Translations under genes and position numbers: made by a program
In this document: one piece after another, positions 1-7,350 of the stretch
How positions within the stretch are numbered: the first letter of the stretch is position 1
How the letters are laid out: every line of letters begins with the position of its first letter
Notes under the pieces: generated by a model
Told to the model about the DNA's origin: nothing
Database searches by the model: none
The model's input: only the letters and a program-made list of their open reading frames with translations
Assembly: GCA_046496815.1 (NCBI GenBank)
Contig: JAWOGN010000021.1
Location: 1 to 10,747 of the forward strand
Reading direction: 5' to 3'
Length of the DNA: 10,747 nt
Source of the DNA: JAWOGN01 sp046496815
GTDB taxonomy: Bacteria > Desulfobacterota > DSM-4660 > Desulfatiglandales > Desulfatiglandaceae

Positions 1-1373
1 TCCTCTTCGACAAATATCACAGGGAGAAACACCGCGATGGTGGTCAGTGTGCTGGCAAGAACCGCCCCCCATACTTCCTTGGCGCCTGTTAAAGCCGCAC
101 CGAGCTTGCTTTCTCCCATTTGCCGGTGTCGGTAAATATTTTCAAGCACGACAATGGAGTTGTCCACAACCATCCCCGCAGCAAAGGCACATCCGGCCAG
201 AGAAATCACGTTGACGGTTCGTCCGAACAGCACAAGCATGAGGAAGGTTCCCACAACAGAGATGGGAATGGAGAGGGCGACAATAAGGGTGGAAGAAAAA
301 CTTCGCAGAAACACCAAGAGCACGGCGATTGCCAGGGCCCCCCCGACAAAAAGGTTCTGACGAACCAGGCCAATGGCGCTGTCGATATATTCCGTCTCGT
401 CGTAAACCTGCTCAAGTCGCAGCCCGCGATCGGCCAGCAAGGACTCGTTTAACTCGGTGATCGTGTTCCTGAGACCGACCATAACTTGAAGCACGTTCGA
501 CCCGGCTCGGCGAATCGCATTGATGGCGAGCGTTTCATCCCCTTTGTTTCGAACCACATTATCCCGCTTTTTGAACCCATAAAGAACCTGAGCCACATCT
601 TTGATCCGGACCGGTGCATCTCCCTCGTATTTGATGACCACCTTTTCAGCATCTTCCGGTTTGAGGTACTCGGCCTGGGTCCGCGCAATATATCGTCTTT
701 TTCCCTCGTCAAAGTTTCCTGCCGATATATTTCTATTGCCGGCCGACAGGGCTTGAGCGATTTCACTGATATTGACTTTGCGTGCTGCGACCGCCCGGCC
801 GTCAAAAATCACCTGCATTTCTTCTTCACGGCCGCCGAAAACATTGATTTTGGCTATGCCGGGAACCCGTTCCAGCCGCGGTTGAATGTAATCCTGTGCG
901 AAATTCCGAAGTGTGTCTATGGGTGGCGTATCATCACGGGTGGATCGTAATACAATCCATGCAATCGGAGGGGCATTTTCGCTTGCCGAAACGATGACCG
1001 GCCGATCCGCATTATCCGGGTAGGAGGGCACCTGATCCAGCTTTGTGGAGACCTTCAGCAGGGCCGCATCAATATCCGTACCCACAGAGAATTCTAGGTT
1101 TACGAAGCCCACGGAATCCCTTGACTCACTGGTCAGTTTGGTGAGACCATCAACGCTTTTCAGGTATTCTTCTTGCTGCTCAATGATTTCCCTTTCCACC
1201 TCTTGAGGGGATGCCCCGAGCCAAACGGTCGTCACGGTAATCTGGGGTCGGGTCACGTCGGGTGTGAGCTGGACAGGGATTCTGAAAAGAGACAGCCCTC
1301 CAAAGAGCACCACAAAAAAAACGCCTACAATGACGGAGACAGGGTTATGTATCGAGGTATCAACGAGTTTCAT
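1..1373 (-). CDS. RND efflux transporter inner-membrane subunit (AcrB/HAE1-like), N-terminal part, cut by window edge
   Basis: Inner-membrane proton-driven pump subunit of a tripartite RND efflux system. About 457 residues are visible, against roughly 1,030 for a full AcrB-type protein; the rest lies beyond the left edge. The start is the ATG at 1373-1371 (MKLVDTSIHNPVSVIVG), followed at once by the first membrane helix (residues about 10-30), as in this family. The porter region follows, with the typical VWLGASPQEVEREI and a later VPGIAKINVFGG. A block of membrane helices begins near residue 340. The helix-4 signature GMVVDNSIVVLENI carries Asp404, equivalent to AcrB Asp407 of the proton relay; the next position is Asn405 where AcrB has Asp408, a variant I recall as common in HAE1-like pumps. 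The visible end reads TLTTIAVFLPVIFVEE. It overlaps the upstream adaptor gene by 14 bp, so the two are co-transcribed and probably translationally coupled. Substrate cannot be told from sequence. No outer-membrane channel gene is visible. Confidence 0.95.
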   Translation of the reverse strand, partial: MKLVDTSIHNPVSVIVGVFFVVLFGGLSLFRIPVQLTPDVTRPQITVTTVWLGASPQEVEREIIEQQEEYLKSVDGLTKLTSESRDSVGFVNLEFSVGTDIDAALLKVSTKLDQVPSYPDNADRPVIVSASENAPPIAWIVLRSTRDDTPPIDTLRNFAQDYIQPRLERVPGIAKINVFGGREEEMQVIFDGRAVAARKVNISEIAQALSAGNRNISAGNFDEGKRRYIARTQAEYLKPEDAEKVVIKYEGDAPVRIKDVAQVLYGFKKRDNVVRNKGDETLAINAIRRAGSNVLQVMVGLRNTITELNESLLADRGLRLEQVYDETEYIDSAIGLVRQNLFVGGALAIAVLLVFLRSFSSTLIVALSIPISVVGTFLMLVLFGRTVNVISLAGCAFAAGMVVDNSIVVLENIYRHRQMGESKLGAALTGAKEVWGAVLASTLTTIAVFLPVIFVEE

Positions 1374-2658
1374 AGGCAGCCGGGGCAGCAGCGGTTAGGG
1401 TTTCACGCGACGCCGCTAAGATGAAAGGGCTTGTTCGGGATTCCATATCCGGCACAATCCGGACCGGTTGCCCGGGCCTGAGACGTTCATTTCCGCGAAC
1501 CACCACTTTCAGACCGTCCTTCAAATCTCCTTCAACTTCAATTAACGCACCGTGTGCAGGTCCGGTTTTTACCGGAACGAGACGCGCCGATTGATCAATG
1601 ATCACATAAACGGCTGTTCCACTGCCGCTGAATACCAGCGCATCTTTGGGGATCAGAATCGCTTTGTGGGGATTCCCTACCGCGAGCGTAGCACGCCCCA
1701 ACATGCCGGACTTAATTGTCCCGTCCGGATTCGGGATTTCAATCCTCACCGGAAAAGTCCGAGCGGCCTCATCCCCGCGAGGTATGACCGAGAAGATTTT
1801 TCCTTGGAAGATCCGGTCCGGCAAGGCATCAAAAGTGACCTGCGCCACATCCCCTTTTTTCAACTGTCCGACATAACGTTCCGGGACGGGTATCCGTACT
1901 CGAATGGGATCAGCCACCACCATCGTTGCAACAGGTTGGCCCTCGCCCAACCACTGACCCACAAGACAATGGCGCTCGACAACATACCCTGAAACCGGGG
2001 CTTTTATCATTCTTTTACGCAATTGGTCTTGCAATATCAGAAGTTCAGTCCGAAGACGCGCCGCTTTTTTCTCTAATGCATCGAGGTTAAATTTGGCGTT
2101 CTCATAGGCCTTTTCAGAAACACTGTTGATGTCAAAAAGCCGCTTCTGGCGTTCCCATTCACGCTTGGCTTGGGCGTAGAGGATTTCCGCCTCCTCAAGA
2201 TCAGACTTGGCCGCTTTTATTTTCAAGTTGAGTTGCGAGGTGTCCTGCTCGCAAAGCGGCTGATCTTTTTTAACTTTTTCCCCTTCATCAAACAGCATGT
2301 TTCGGACCTTGCCGGCTTCCTCTGAAGCGACAACGGTCTCCAACCAGGGTTCCGCGGTCCCGACCAGGGTAATTCGTGTGACAACCTCTTTTTCAATGAC
2401 GGTCGCTACTTCAACCCATGCGGGTGGCGGTCCGCCTTGCGTTTTTGCCTTTTGCGCCGTCAACGAACCTGGAAGAAATATGAGCGGCATTACTGCCAAA
2501 CCTCCAACGGCAAAAAGCCTCCGGGCCACATGCTTTCGAACTCCAGAGGGCTTTTTCGGTTGTCCGCCTTTAAGCGGATGGCCATTGAAGGCGGATGTCG
2601 ATGCGGGCAAAACTGTTCGGGTCCGATCGAATCGGGCGTTTCTTTGTCTTTGGATCAT
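1360..2658 (-). CDS. RND efflux periplasmic adaptor (membrane fusion protein, HlyD/AcrA family)
   Basis: Periplasmic adaptor linking the RND pump to an outer-membrane channel. From the ATG at 2658 it is 432 residues. A hydrophobic stretch (LFAVGGLAVMPLIFLPG, about residues 48-64) acts as signal peptide or anchor. It is followed by the first beta-barrel/lipoyl half (VVASEEAGKVRNMLFDEGEKV), a charged helical hairpin (about residues 145-215, rich in Lys/Glu/Ala) and the second lipoyl half (KAPVSGYVVERHCLVGQWLGEG). The barrel and membrane-proximal domains come last (FPVRIEIPNPDGTIKSGMLG, then VVVRGNERLRPGQPVRIVP). The start is uncertain. The 43 residues ahead of the hydrophobic segment are Arg-rich and unlike an export signal. 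An in-frame GTG at 2529-2527 with GGAG 11 nt upstream would give a 389-residue protein beginning with a clean signal peptide (MARRLFAVGGLAV). There is no lipobox Cys. Its 3' end overlaps the RND start, so it is the first visible gene of the efflux operon. Confidence 0.93.
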   Translation of the reverse strand: MIQRQRNARFDRTRTVLPASTSAFNGHPLKGGQPKKPSGVRKHVARRLFAVGGLAVMPLIFLPGSLTAQKAKTQGGPPPAWVEVATVIEKEVVTRITLVGTAEPWLETVVASEEAGKVRNMLFDEGEKVKKDQPLCEQDTSQLNLKIKAAKSDLEEAEILYAQAKREWERQKRLFDINSVSEKAYENAKFNLDALEKKAARLRTELLILQDQLRKRMIKAPVSGYVVERHCLVGQWLGEGQPVATMVVADPIRVRIPVPERYVGQLKKGDVAQVTFDALPDRIFQGKIFSVIPRGDEAARTFPVRIEIPNPDGTIKSGMLGRATLAVGNPHKAILIPKDALVFSGSGTAVYVIIDQSARLVPVKTGPAHGALIEVEGDLKDGLKVVVRGNERLRPGQPVRIVPDMESRTSPFILAASRETLTAAAPAAYETR

Positions 2659-2770
2659 TAGAATTTCCCAAAAAAGTTAAATGGTTACTTCCGATGTTCT
2701 CGGTGCTTCGAATCCATCATATATCTTCCGTTCCAAACTCTCAAGCATATCTCACTTTCCGGTTCAACGC

Positions 2771-2798
2771 AGCATCCCATCCAATTGGGAACTGTCAA
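2771..2798 (-). promoter_or_regulatory. Candidate sigma-70-type promoter for the efflux operon
   Basis: On the minus strand a perfect TTGACA (2798-2793) is followed after 16 nt by GATGCT (2776-2771), which is preceded by TGG as in an extended -10. The -10 hexamer matches consensus at only three of six bases, so this is moderate evidence. The spacer contains the 8-bp palindrome CCAATTGG (2781-2788), a possible repressor site. It would give a leader of about 105 nt to the ATG at 2658. Confidence 0.4.
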
Positions 2799-2856
2799 GC
2801 AAAAATGCAATAAAATATAATAACCATGGATATTTTGTATTCAATTTACGGTGTTT

Positions 2857-2874
2857 CAATTATTTGAATAATTG
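2857..2874. promoter_or_regulatory. Perfect 8-2-8 inverted repeat, candidate operator
   Basis: CAATTATT-TG-AATAATTG is an 18-bp dyad with two perfect 8-bp arms and a 2-bp centre. It overlaps the candidate -35 element of the patatin promoter (TTGAAT, 2864-2869). That placement and the arm length suit binding of a dimeric regulator. No regulator gene is visible in the window, so this is inference from symmetry and position in an AT-rich stretch. Confidence 0.4.
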
Positions 2875-2893
2875 CCGAAAAGAATGGTAAAAT
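2864..2893 (+). promoter_or_regulatory. Candidate sigma-70-type promoter for the patatin gene
   Basis: TTGAAT (2864-2869) and TAAAAT (2888-2893) are separated by 18 nt, with four and five matches to the -35 and -10 consensus. The predicted leader to the ATG at 2990 is about 90 nt. The -35 lies inside the dyad at 2857-2874. Confidence 0.45.
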
Positions 2894-2989
2894 ATGTTTT
2901 ATGATCGGCAATGAAGTGGAAGGGCGAGCGAGGGTTTGAGACGTGACAAGCGTAGGTCCCGGACACGTGGAATAGGCGGAGCAAACTTC

Positions 2990-3889
2990 ATGTCAGTAAA
3001 AATCGGCATTGCGTTGGGTGGAGGAGGCGCTCGGGGGCTGGCCCATGTGGGTGTTCTCAAGGTGCTGACGGAGGAGGGGATACCCCCCAGCTACATAGCG
3101 GGAACATCAATTGGGGCCGTCGTGGGTGCCATGTATGCTCAGAGGCCGGATGTGGACGCCATGATTCAGCGCTTCAAGAATTCTTTGGGTGATGAGTTTT
3201 ACGAACAACTGGGTTTGGATCACCTGAAAACAGGCGATGCCCAAGAAATTTCCTTCCTCCAACAGACCACTCAGAATATCAAAAGACGAATCGCCATTAA
3301 TTTGGCACAAAGTCGAACCGGTTTATTAAAGGAAGTCCGCTTGAAAAATATTCTTCTGAAATTGCTTGATATGGGGAACATCGAAGATACAAAAGTTCCG
3401 TTGGCAATCGTCGCGACCAGTCTGCACACGGGGGAGGATATTGTAATAAGGTCGGGTGACATTATTCAGGCGGTTGCCGCCAGTTCTTCCATTCCGGGTT
3501 TTTTGTGTCCTGTCTGCTTTAAGGATGATCTTCTGACAGATGGGGGTGTGAGTTGCCCTGTTCCCGTCAAATACCTACCCAAAGATAAAGTGGACGTCAC
3601 CATTGGGGTGGAATTGGGGATTCGGGATTTCCATCCGCTGGACTGTATAAACGTTATCGAAATCATCGCTCGCGCGGACATGATCACATCAAGGAACCTG
3701 GGTCGGATGATGGTGAATACCGCGGATGTTTCGATCTGTCCTGATACAAAAGGTATGCATTGGTCGGAATTTTCACGGGAGGATGAATTGATCGAAGCGG
3801 GAATACAAAGCGCAAGGGAAAAACTGCCGGAAATAAAAAATCTCATTCGAAAAAAAAGGTTCTGGGTCAAGAGAATCTTTGGTCACTAG
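2990..3889 (+). CDS. Patatin-like phospholipase/esterase (RssA/YchK type)
   Basis: Serine lipid acyl hydrolase of the bacterial patatin family, with a Ser-Asp catalytic dyad. The start chosen is the ATG at 2990 (MSVKIGIALGGGGARGLAHV), with GGAG 8 nt upstream and the conserved beta strand directly after it. An in-frame TTG at 2936 would add 18 Arg-rich residues and has no good reason to be used. Visible motifs are the glycine-rich oxyanion loop GGGGARG (residues 10-16), the nucleophile elbow GTSIG with Ser40, and DGG with catalytic Asp184 (context LLTDGGVSCPVPVKYLP). The length of 299 residues is typical for the compact RssA-like subgroup, a single domain with no signal peptide or C-terminal extension. 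The C-terminus is basic (RKKRFWVKRIFGH), which might help contact membrane lipid. It is transcribed alone, divergent from the efflux operon and convergent with the PilZ gene, whose stop overlaps its own by 4 bp. The lipid substrate is unknown. Confidence 0.93.
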   Translation: MSVKIGIALGGGGARGLAHVGVLKVLTEEGIPPSYIAGTSIGAVVGAMYAQRPDVDAMIQRFKNSLGDEFYEQLGLDHLKTGDAQEISFLQQTTQNIKRRIAINLAQSRTGLLKEVRLKNILLKLLDMGNIEDTKVPLAIVATSLHTGEDIVIRSGDIIQAVAASSSIPGFLCPVCFKDDLLTDGGVSCPVPVKYLPKDKVDVTIGVELGIRDFHPLDCINVIEIIARADMITSRNLGRMMVNTADVSICPDTKGMHWSEFSREDELIEAGIQSAREKLPEIKNLIRKKRFWVKRIFGH

Positions 3890-4275
3890 GAATTTCCAGA
3901 CCGCCGCCTGAATTTTACACCAATGCCGTGGGGTGTTTTTCGGACGACATTTCCCATAACCTTGATGGATCTTGGACTGTTGGGAACAGGTATCATAGTC
4001 AAAATATCCTGACCGACCGCGATGGATTCGGCGGTCTCAATAAACACACCCCCGACACTGATATCGTGAATAAAACCATGATAAACTCGACCCTTAACTG
4101 CGTAGTCCAGAAGTGCAGGGTTTGCCTTTCTGGGTTTAATCCGTTTTTCCTTGAAATGCTTTCCTTTAAGGTTTTTCAACAGGATGAGTCGCTCCTGATG
4201 GGTGAGATGTGTGATCATATCCACCAGTTGCGCGATTACATTGGGTTCTTCAGTGTTATTTCCGGAATTGTCCAT
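3886..4275 (-). CDS. PilZ domain protein (probable c-di-GMP effector)
   Basis: Small 129-residue protein with one PilZ domain, predicted to bind the second messenger cyclic di-GMP and pass the signal to a partner by contact. Both ligand motifs are present: RxxxR as RIKPR (Arg45 and Arg49), and DxSxxG as DISVGG (residues 71-76), followed by VFIET. The later beta strands are visible (GQDILTMIPVPN, IKVMGNVVRKTPHGIGVKFRR). The N-terminal 40 residues form a predicted amphipathic helix pair (VIAQLVDMITHLTHQERLILL), a presumed partner surface. The start ATG has AAGGAA 7 nt upstream. The gene lies on the same strand as rpiA, 215 nt downstream of it, but has its own promoter-like sequence, so it is probably a separate unit. 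Its stop codon overlaps that of the convergent patatin gene. The target process (motility, polysaccharide or other) cannot be told here. Confidence 0.9.
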   Translation of the reverse strand: MDNSGNNTEEPNVIAQLVDMITHLTHQERLILLKNLKGKHFKEKRIKPRKANPALLDYAVKGRVYHGFIHDISVGGVFIETAESIAVGQDILTMIPVPNSPRSIKVMGNVVRKTPHGIGVKFRRRSGNS

Positions 4276-4349
4276 GGTAGGTTCCTTGGGTTGATAAGAC
4301 AGGGCAATGCGTGCCGGACACGCTTATCTCTGCGGCACCGGGCGCTTAA

Positions 4350-4377
4350 ATTATGATACGGAAGTACATGTTGTCAA
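4350..4377 (-). promoter_or_regulatory. Strong sigma-70-type promoter for the PilZ gene
   Basis: Minus-strand TTGACA (4377-4372, perfect) and CATAAT (4355-4350, five of six) with a 16-nt spacer. It is the best promoter match in the window. The predicted leader of about 70 nt contains a short inverted repeat (GTGCCG 4311-4316 and CGGCAC 4333-4338, 16-nt loop) of unknown meaning. Confidence 0.6.
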
Positions 4378-4429
4378 GCTTCGGAACTCACTGTTCGCAG
4401 GTCGGCAGTGTTTAAGTTGTTTGGTGGCT

Positions 4430-4488
4430 CGAAATGCCGCGAGGGCCGGATTTCGCATCGCACGCCTTGCAGGCCGATTTCGGCGTGC
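4430..4488 (-). other. Two tandem stem-loops just downstream of rpiA, no T-tract
   Basis: GCACGCC (4460-4466) pairs with GGCGTGC (4482-4488) over a 15-nt loop, starting only 2 nt after the rpiA stop codon. CGAAAT (4430-4435) pairs with ATTTCG (4450-4455) over a 14-nt loop. Neither is followed by a run of T on the minus strand, so these are not canonical intrinsic terminators. They could protect the 3' end or assist factor-dependent termination at the end of the pentose-phosphate cluster. Confidence 0.3.
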
Positions 4489-4490
4489 CT

Positions 4491-5234
4491 TCAACGGGGA
4501 GGATATCCCGCCGCTCCGTTCCGTGTCAGATGACGGACCCCATCTTTTCCGGCTACAATAACGTCCGTGGCAAGATCAAGGAATAGACCGGTTTCCACAA
4601 TGCCTGCTCGCCGGTTCAACAGCGTTGCCAGTTCGGGTGGATCTGGAATTTCCCCAAAATCGCAGTCCAGTATAAAATTTCCCTGGTCGGTTGTAAGGAG
4701 GACCGGACCCCCCTTTTTTCGATGTTTCACCTTCGCACCCAGGGACATTAGGTATTTGGCCTCCGCGTGCAACGCAAAAGGGATCACCTCCACCGGCACC
4801 GGCCAATGGGTGCCGAGCCGGGGGGAGAGCTTGCTTTCATCCACGATAATTACATTTCGATGACTGGCCTGCGCAATAACTTTTTCGCGCAGAAGCGCGC
4901 CGCCGCCTCCTTTTATAAGGTTCAGTCGGGAATCCACTTCGTCCGCCCCGTCGATGGTCAAATCAATTTCAGGGTGTTGCTCGAATGTCGTCAGCGAAAT
5001 GCCGAATTCATTCGCCAGCTGCTCCGTTTGGAGAGAACTGGGTATTCCAACAACATCCTTGAAGCCTCCGCGCTTTATCCTCTCTCCAATAAGCTCCAGA
5101 GCGAATCGCGTCGTACTTCCGGTACCCAATCCAAGAACCATGCCCGATTGCACGAAGTCCACAGCACGTTCCGCCGCCTTCCGTTTGAACTCCGCCTGAC
5201 GCTTGATCGTAACCGATCCACCCCTGTCCATCAT
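4491..5234 (-). CDS. rpiA: Ribose-5-phosphate isomerase A
   Basis: Cytosolic isomerase interconverting ribose 5-phosphate and ribulose 5-phosphate in the non-oxidative pentose phosphate pathway. At 247 residues it is somewhat longer than the E. coli enzyme (219), partly from a short N-terminal extension. Family motifs are the phosphate loop GLGTGSTT (residues 35-42), TIDGADEVD and the KGGGGALLREK block. Residues Asp95, Asp98, Lys108 and Glu117 correspond to the E. coli catalytic set (Asp81, Asp84, Lys94, Glu103). Two adjacent ATGs (5234 and 5231) could start the protein, with GGAG 5 or 8 nt upstream respectively; the first is used here. It follows tkt after 97 nt with no obvious terminator, so the two are probably co-transcribed, and its substrate and product link directly to transketolase. 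It is the last gene of the cluster. Confidence 0.96.
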   Translation of the reverse strand: MMDRGGSVTIKRQAEFKRKAAERAVDFVQSGMVLGLGTGSTTRFALELIGERIKRGGFKDVVGIPSSLQTEQLANEFGISLTTFEQHPEIDLTIDGADEVDSRLNLIKGGGGALLREKVIAQASHRNVIIVDESKLSPRLGTHWPVPVEVIPFALHAEAKYLMSLGAKVKHRKKGGPVLLTTDQGNFILDCDFGEIPDPPELATLLNRRAGIVETGLFLDLATDVIVAGKDGVRHLTRNGAAGYPPR

Positions 5235-5331
5235 TTTATCTCCTCTCTCCTTCGGCGCTCGAGGTGTCTTTCCCTTTCAAGTTTGAGAGCCGCAGATGAT
5301 CTCTGTCGGTAAGCCGGCGGCGGCCTCCCGG

Positions 5332-7350
5332 TCAATCACCCAGGCCAATGCCTAACAGTCGATTTGCCGTCTCTACCACCCGATCGACCGTGAGACCGAA
5401 ATTCTTATATATCAACTTGTAGGGTGCGGAGGCGCCAAAATGCTCAATACCGATCACCGCACCGCATTCTCCCACATACCGGTGCCACCCCTGGGGGCAC
5501 CCGGCTTCGATGGCGATTCGTGCCTTCACTTCAGCGGGTAAGACCTGACGACGATATTCTTCCGGTTGCATTTCGAAGAGCTCCCAGGATGGCATGCTCA
5601 CGACCCGAACGGCCACGCTTTTCTCTCGGAGTTTCGAGAAGGCTTCGACCGCCAGGCTGACCTCCGACCCCGTCGCAATCAGGATGAGGTCAGGATCTTT
5701 TTTCTCAGTATCCCGGAGGACGTAGGCGCCTTTCAGGAGTCCCGTTGCCGGGGCAAATTCGGTGCGATCCAGAGTGGGAAGACCCTGTCGCGACAGAACC
5801 AATGCAAAAGGTCCGTTTTGCGATCTTAAGGCGTGCTGCCATGCGATCGCCGTTTCATTGGCATCACACGGCCGGATCACTGTAAGATTGGGGATCGCCC
5901 TCAGCGCACTCAAATGTTCGATGGGCTGATGGGTGGGTCCATCTTCGCCCAGGCCGATGCTGTCATGGGTAAAAACGTAGATGACTTTCAACTGCATTAA
6001 CGCTGCCAGACGAATGGCCGGACGCATATAATCTGAAAATACCAAAAAGGTCCCTCCATAGGGGATCAAACCGCCGTGAAGCGCCATGCCGTTCATGATG
6101 GATCCCATGGCATGTTCCCGGACACCAAAGTGGAGGTTCCGTCCTCCATAATCGCGGGCCTGAAAACTGCTCTCTCCCTTTATCAAGGTCTTGTTGGACG
6201 GCGCCAGGTCGGCGCTGCCTCCGATGAGATTGGGGAGATGCGCCGCAACGGCATTCAATACATTTCCAGAGGCGGCTCTTGTGGCCATTCCTTTCGCGTC
6301 CGCCGGAAAAACCAAAATGCGCTCTTCCCAGTCTTTCGGCATTTCCCCCTCCATCCACCGTCGCCATTCCATGGCCAATTCCGGGTGTGCCCCTTCATAG
6401 GCCGTGAACCGCTGTTGCCATTCAGACTCCAGCGTCTTACCTTTTTCAACACTTTGACGGAAGTTGTCCAGTACCTCATCCGGGATCAAAAATGCAGGCT
6501 CCGGAGGCCATTCCAGATTCTGCTTTGTCAATTGAATCTCTTCGGCGCCCAGGGGTTCACCATGAACCCCTGCGGTATCCTGCTTGTTGGGACTGCCGTA
6601 GCCGATATGCGTGCGAACCGCGATGAGCGAGGGTCGGTCCGACTCCGCTTTTGCTGAGGTAATGGCCTGTTCAATGGCCGCGAGATCGTTACCGTCCTTA
6701 ACCTGCTGTACCTGCCACCCGTAGGCCTCAAACCGGGCCGTACGATTTTCAGTGAAGGCGAGATCCGTGCTGCCTTCGATCGAAATGCGGTTGTCGTCGT
6801 AGAGATAAATCAGTTTTCCAAGTCCCAGGTGCCCTGCCAAAGAGGCCGCCTCATGAGACACACCTTCCATGAGATCGCCATCGCTCACGATGGCGAATGT
6901 GTAATGGTCCACAATCGTGTGGTCCGGACGATTGAAGCGAGATGCCAGGTAGGCCTCGGAAACGGCCATCCCGACACCATTTGCGAAACCCTGTCCAAGA
7001 GGGCCGGTTGTCGTTTCGATACCGCAAGCAAGATCATGTTCCGGATGACCCGGTGTCTTGCTCCCCCACTGACGGAAGTTCTTCAGCGCATCCATGGATA
7101 AATCGTATCCGGTCAGGTGAAGGAGACTGTAAAGCAGCATGGAGCCGTGGCCGGCAGACAAGACAAACCGGTCCCTATCAAGCCATTTTGGGTTGTGCGG
7201 ATTGTGACGCAGAAAACGGGTCCACAATACGTAGGCCATCGGTGCTGCGCCCATGGGCATGCCGGGATGTCCGGAGTTGGCTTTTTCCACACCATCTGCG
7301 GCAAGCATTCGAATTGTCGTAATGCAAAGATCATCCAGATTTTTCATCAT
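5332..7350 (-). CDS. tkt: Transketolase
   Basis: Thiamine diphosphate-dependent transketolase that moves two-carbon ketol units between sugar phosphates, linking the pentose phosphate pathway with glycolysis. At 672 residues it is full length (E. coli TktA is 663). The N-terminal diphosphate-binding domain has NSGHPGMPMGAAP (His28), LSAGHGSMLLYSLLHL (His68), GPLGQG (residues 116-121) and the ThDP/metal motif SDGDLMEG to DDN (residues 156-187). The pyrimidine domain has the activating Glu412 (FGVREHAMG) and the signature GEDGPTHQPIEH (starting at residue 468) with Asp470. The C-terminal domain ends YKNFGLTVDRVVETANRLLG. The start is the first of two ATGs (7350, 7347). The clear Shine-Dalgarno AAGGAG sits 14 nt upstream, longer than usual, though a weaker GAG lies 8 nt upstream. 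It follows a 339-bp gap after the radical SAM gene, so it may have its own promoter, and precedes rpiA by 97 nt. Confidence 0.97.
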   Translation of the reverse strand: MMKNLDDLCITTIRMLAADGVEKANSGHPGMPMGAAPMAYVLWTRFLRHNPHNPKWLDRDRFVLSAGHGSMLLYSLLHLTGYDLSMDALKNFRQWGSKTPGHPEHDLACGIETTTGPLGQGFANGVGMAVSEAYLASRFNRPDHTIVDHYTFAIVSDGDLMEGVSHEAASLAGHLGLGKLIYLYDDNRISIEGSTDLAFTENRTARFEAYGWQVQQVKDGNDLAAIEQAITSAKAESDRPSLIAVRTHIGYGSPNKQDTAGVHGEPLGAEEIQLTKQNLEWPPEPAFLIPDEVLDNFRQSVEKGKTLESEWQQRFTAYEGAHPELAMEWRRWMEGEMPKDWEERILVFPADAKGMATRAASGNVLNAVAAHLPNLIGGSADLAPSNKTLIKGESSFQARDYGGRNLHFGVREHAMGSIMNGMALHGGLIPYGGTFLVFSDYMRPAIRLAALMQLKVIYVFTHDSIGLGEDGPTHQPIEHLSALRAIPNLTVIRPCDANETAIAWQHALRSQNGPFALVLSRQGLPTLDRTEFAPATGLLKGAYVLRDTEKKDPDLILIATGSEVSLAVEAFSKLREKSVAVRVVSMPSWELFEMQPEEYRRQVLPAEVKARIAIEAGCPQGWHRYVGECGAVIGIEHFGASAPYKLIYKNFGLTVDRVVETANRLLGIGLGD

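Noticed and set aside
162..164. RND proton-relay Asp followed by Asn instead of a second Asp, considered as a defect
   Set aside because: Asp404 is present, and VDNSIVVLEN is, as far as I recall, a usual variant in HAE1-like pumps, so this does not indicate inactivity.
486..950. 154-residue plus-strand open frame near the left edge
   Set aside because: It is antisense to the RND transporter, whose frame is unbroken and carries family motifs throughout.
2936..2989. Upstream TTG start for the patatin gene
   Set aside because: It adds an Arg-rich 18-residue tail, while the ATG at 2990 has GGAG 8 nt upstream and sits at the family's usual N-terminus.
4276..4349. PilZ leader considered as a possible c-di-GMP riboswitch
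   Set aside because: Only about 70 nt long with one short inverted repeat; I see none of the conserved GEMM-type features.
6076..6657. 193-residue open frame on the plus strand opposite tkt
   Set aside because: It lies fully inside the transketolase gene on the other strand, has no recognisable motif and is explained by the composition of tkt codons.
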